From Roseateles amylovorans (GTDB lineage: Bacteria > Pseudomonadota > Gammaproteobacteria > Burkholderiales > Burkholderiaceae_C): DNA of 64,000 bases. Position 1 is the first letter of the stretch. Each line of letters begins with the position of its first letter. Below the pieces are notes generated by a model. That model saw only the letters and a program-made list of their open reading frames with translations, was not told the DNA's origin and did no database searches. Location of the stretch: assembly GCF_025398155.2 (NCBI RefSeq), contig NZ_CP104562.2, forward strand, positions 186,001 to 250,000. Reading direction: 5' to 3'. This document shows positions 62,286-64,000 of this stretch, piece by piece. A program made the translations under genes and the position numbers.

Positions 62286-62981
62286 TCAGGCCGCCTGAGG
62301 CAGAGGACGGGCCGCCGGCCTGCCGGCATCCATCGGCACCGCCCGTTGCGGCAAGGTCTGGCGATCGGCTTGCGCCTCACTCAGCGCCTGCGCCAGCAGC
62401 GCAGCGATGGCCGGGGCGTCGGCCAGCGCGCGCAGCATGGGCTGAGTCCGGCGCAGATGCCAGGGGCGCGCATGGGGCCACAGGTGCAGGTAGGCGATCC
62501 GGTCGGAGCCGCCCAGGCTCAGCACGATGTCGCCGCCGCGCCCGCGGGGGCGCCATCCGGCCGACAGGATCTGCGAGAAGGGCAGGTTGAAGCTGATGCT
62601 CAGCACGATGCCCACGCGCATGACCACCCGCCGGTTGGTGACGGTGTACACCGTGGTGCGGGCCATCAGCCAGGCGATGCTGCCCAGCAGCCCGGTCGCC
62701 AGCAGGATCAGCGGCAACATGCCGCCCAACCCCATCAGGATCTGGCCGGCCGATTGGCCATCGGCCCAGCCGGTGACGGCACGCCATCCCAGCAACAGGA
62801 CGAAGTAGCCGATCACCAGGTCCAGATGCAGCGCCTGACGGGCCAGCAGCCGCACATCGGGGCTGCCCTGCCACAGCTGCCGTTCCCCTTCAGGAAGCGC
62901 CTCCGGCAGGCCCCGCGCGGCTTCGAACTCATGCTCGTGCGCGGGGGCCAGCACGTTCACGAGGTTGGTGACGGCCCTCAC
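62286..62981 (-). CDS. puhB: Photosynthetic complex putative assembly protein PuhB
   Basis: The 231-residue protein has the PuhB PH-like domain: EALPEGERQLWQGSPDVRLL, two to three membrane helices (LVIGYFVLLLGWRAV; GGMLPLILLATGLLGSIAWL) and VYTVTNRRVVMRVGIVLSIS, SFNLPFSQI. The start is taken as GTG at 62981, overlapping the puhA stop (GTGA); the longer upstream in-frame stretch runs antiparallel to puhA frames and is rejected. Reaction-centre assembly role is known for the family. Confidence 0.9.
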   Translation of the reverse strand: MRAVTNLVNVLAPAHEHEFEAARGLPEALPEGERQLWQGSPDVRLLARQALHLDLVIGYFVLLLGWRAVTGWADGQSAGQILMGLGGMLPLILLATGLLGSIAWLMARTTVYTVTNRRVVMRVGIVLSISFNLPFSQILSAGWRPRGRGGDIVLSLGGSDRIAYLHLWPHARPWHLRRTQPMLRALADAPAIAALLAQALSEAQADRQTLPQRAVPMDAGRPAARPLPQAA

Positions 62982-63733
62982 AGCAGCGGCTCCTGGCGCT
63001 GCGGTGTGGCGTAGAGCGTGCCGGCACCGTAATAGGCCATGATCTTTTCCTCCTCCAGCAGCGTCACCTGTTCCGCGTGCCGGGTGCCGGGCACCCGGAT
63101 GAACTGTTCGCCGAGGATGGACTTCACCACGATGCGGTGATGCAGCACCCGGGCGAAGTTCATCGGCAGCAAGACATGCCGTCCATCGGCCACCTTCAGT
63201 TCCAGATAGCGGAACAGCATCTCCGAGCGGTCCACCCACAGGTCCACCACCCGGCCACCCTCGACCCCGTCATCGCCCTGCACCGGCAGGCCGCGCGGGT
63301 CCACATCCTGCGGCGCCACGCCAAAGCCCGAGGCGGTGCGCAGCGGCACGATGCGGGGCAGGCCTTCATAGGTCATGTCGGGCACATCGGCCCGATTGGC
63401 CCAACTGCCGGGGCCCACGCCAGCCAGCAGCGGATCGCCTTCCGGCTGGAACGGAGAGCCGCGATAGGCGCCCTCATGGACCGGCGGCTGCGAATCGCGG
63501 CGGGCATTGGGAGCCTGCACCGTCTCCCCATTGGCCAGCTTGTAGGTCTTGGGCGACGGAACCGCGGGCCAGCCCTGGACCTTGATCGCATGGGATCGAT
63601 CGGATTCCAGCGGATAGCCCTCCCGCTTGTTCTCGCGGTGCAGGTAGTAGATGAGGCCCGCGAAGAAGATCCAGAACGCGTAGAGCACGAGCTGAGCCAC
63701 ATCGATGTAGCCCGTGATGGCACCGGTTTGCAT
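62978..63733 (-). CDS. puhA: Photosynthetic reaction centre H subunit
   Basis: PuhA caps the reaction centre on the cytoplasmic side and guides protons to QB. The 251-residue product begins MQTGAITGYIDVAQLVLYAF with its single membrane helix, then YYLHRENKREGYPLES, and keeps the H-chain features (SGFGVAPQDVDPRGLPVQGD, VDLWVDRSEMLFRYLELKVA, IVVKSILGEQF). It is clear evidence for a type II reaction centre in this organism. Confidence 0.97.
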   Translation of the reverse strand: MQTGAITGYIDVAQLVLYAFWIFFAGLIYYLHRENKREGYPLESDRSHAIKVQGWPAVPSPKTYKLANGETVQAPNARRDSQPPVHEGAYRGSPFQPEGDPLLAGVGPGSWANRADVPDMTYEGLPRIVPLRTASGFGVAPQDVDPRGLPVQGDDGVEGGRVVDLWVDRSEMLFRYLELKVADGRHVLLPMNFARVLHHRIVVKSILGEQFIRVPGTRHAEQVTLLEEEKIMAYYGAGTLYATPQRQEPLL

Positions 63734-63742
63734 GGAGGCCTC

Positions 63743-64000
63743 CTAGCCTGGAAACTCCGCCAACCCCATGGGCTGACGCGATGAGGGAGATGCGCGGCGA
63801 CGGCGCACCAGCGGACCGATGGCGATCAACGTGCCGAACAGCAAGGCGATCTCCAGGTGATACACAACGCTGTAGGCCACCTGCGGTTCGGACATGGCCG
63901 CACCCAGCCAGCCGTGGGCCGCCAGCGCTTCGAATCCATCCCGCAGCGTGCCGCCCAGCGCGACGGCCAGGCCGCCGGCCGTGGCCTGCATCGCGCCCCA
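63743..64000 (-). CDS. lhaA: Light-harvesting 1 assembly protein LhaA, C-terminal end (runs off the window)
   Basis: The partial frame WGAMQATAGGLAVALGGTLR and the following helix (YHLEIALLFGTLIAIGPLVR) match the C-terminus of the LhaA/PucC MFS-like family that assembles LH1. The stop is 9 bases from the puhA start, so it is in the same operon. The N-terminal part lies beyond base 64000. Confidence 0.85.
   Translation of the reverse strand, partial: WGAMQATAGGLAVALGGTLRDGFEALAAHGWLGAAMSEPQVAYSVVYHLEIALLFGTLIAIGPLVRRRRASPSSRQPMGLAEFPG

Overview
The window is GC-rich, densely coded DNA from a betaproteobacterium. The combination of a photosynthesis gene cluster edge (lhaA-puhA-puhB-puhC-acsF-puhE), a PEP-CTERM protein, the queuosine genes queA and tgt, and a large type VI secretion (T6SS) locus suggests a bacteriochlorophyll-producing member of the Burkholderiales, of the Rubrivivax/Roseateles/Leptothrix kind. 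No rRNA, tRNA or CRISPR array was seen.

Layout. 1-3263: the 5' part of recG (minus), a periplasmic solute-binding protein and queA. 3264-6480: a PEP-CTERM protein, a bidirectional terminator, argG (minus) and a 507-base gap with an FNR/CRP-type palindrome. 6481-32058: one long plus-strand T6SS operon, most genes overlapping by a few bases: tssA, a fused tssB-tssC, four hcp-family genes, tssE, tssF, tssG, vgrG, two unrecognised proteins, a PAAR-like tip protein, tssK, a poly-Ser small frame, tssL (OmpA-tailed), tssM and a degenerate second TssB-TssC-like protein. No clpV (tssH) and no tssJ is present. A convergent helical protein with a central hydrophobic hairpin (32082-33269) is a candidate pore-forming effector.

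33459-44175: yigZ, tgt, membrane proteins, an MFS-acyltransferase fusion, a DUF2145 pair, a YiaA-like protein, an amidohydrolase, an XRE regulator, a CPBP protease and a PH-domain protein. 44242-52078: a LysR/NAD(P)-binding divergent pair, rlmJ, a beta-helix protein, an old-yellow-enzyme reductase, a MOSC protein and a serine hydrolase. 52211-54411: a two-gene DNA-repair-associated cassette (TIGR03915-type protein and radical SAM protein) behind a perfect LexA box. 54714-59822: oleate hydratase, a HipBA toxin-antitoxin pair with palindromic operators, a cupin and an AraC regulator. 59895-64000: the photosynthesis genes on the minus strand.

The most unusual part is the T6SS. Its contractile sheath subunits are made as one polypeptide, a second shortened copy of the fused sheath protein closes the operon, four Hcp-fold proteins lie in tandem, and many of its proteins carry in-frame microsatellites (CAG and hexanucleotide units). 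queA and tgt, often neighbours in related bacteria, are separated here by about 31 kb holding this locus.
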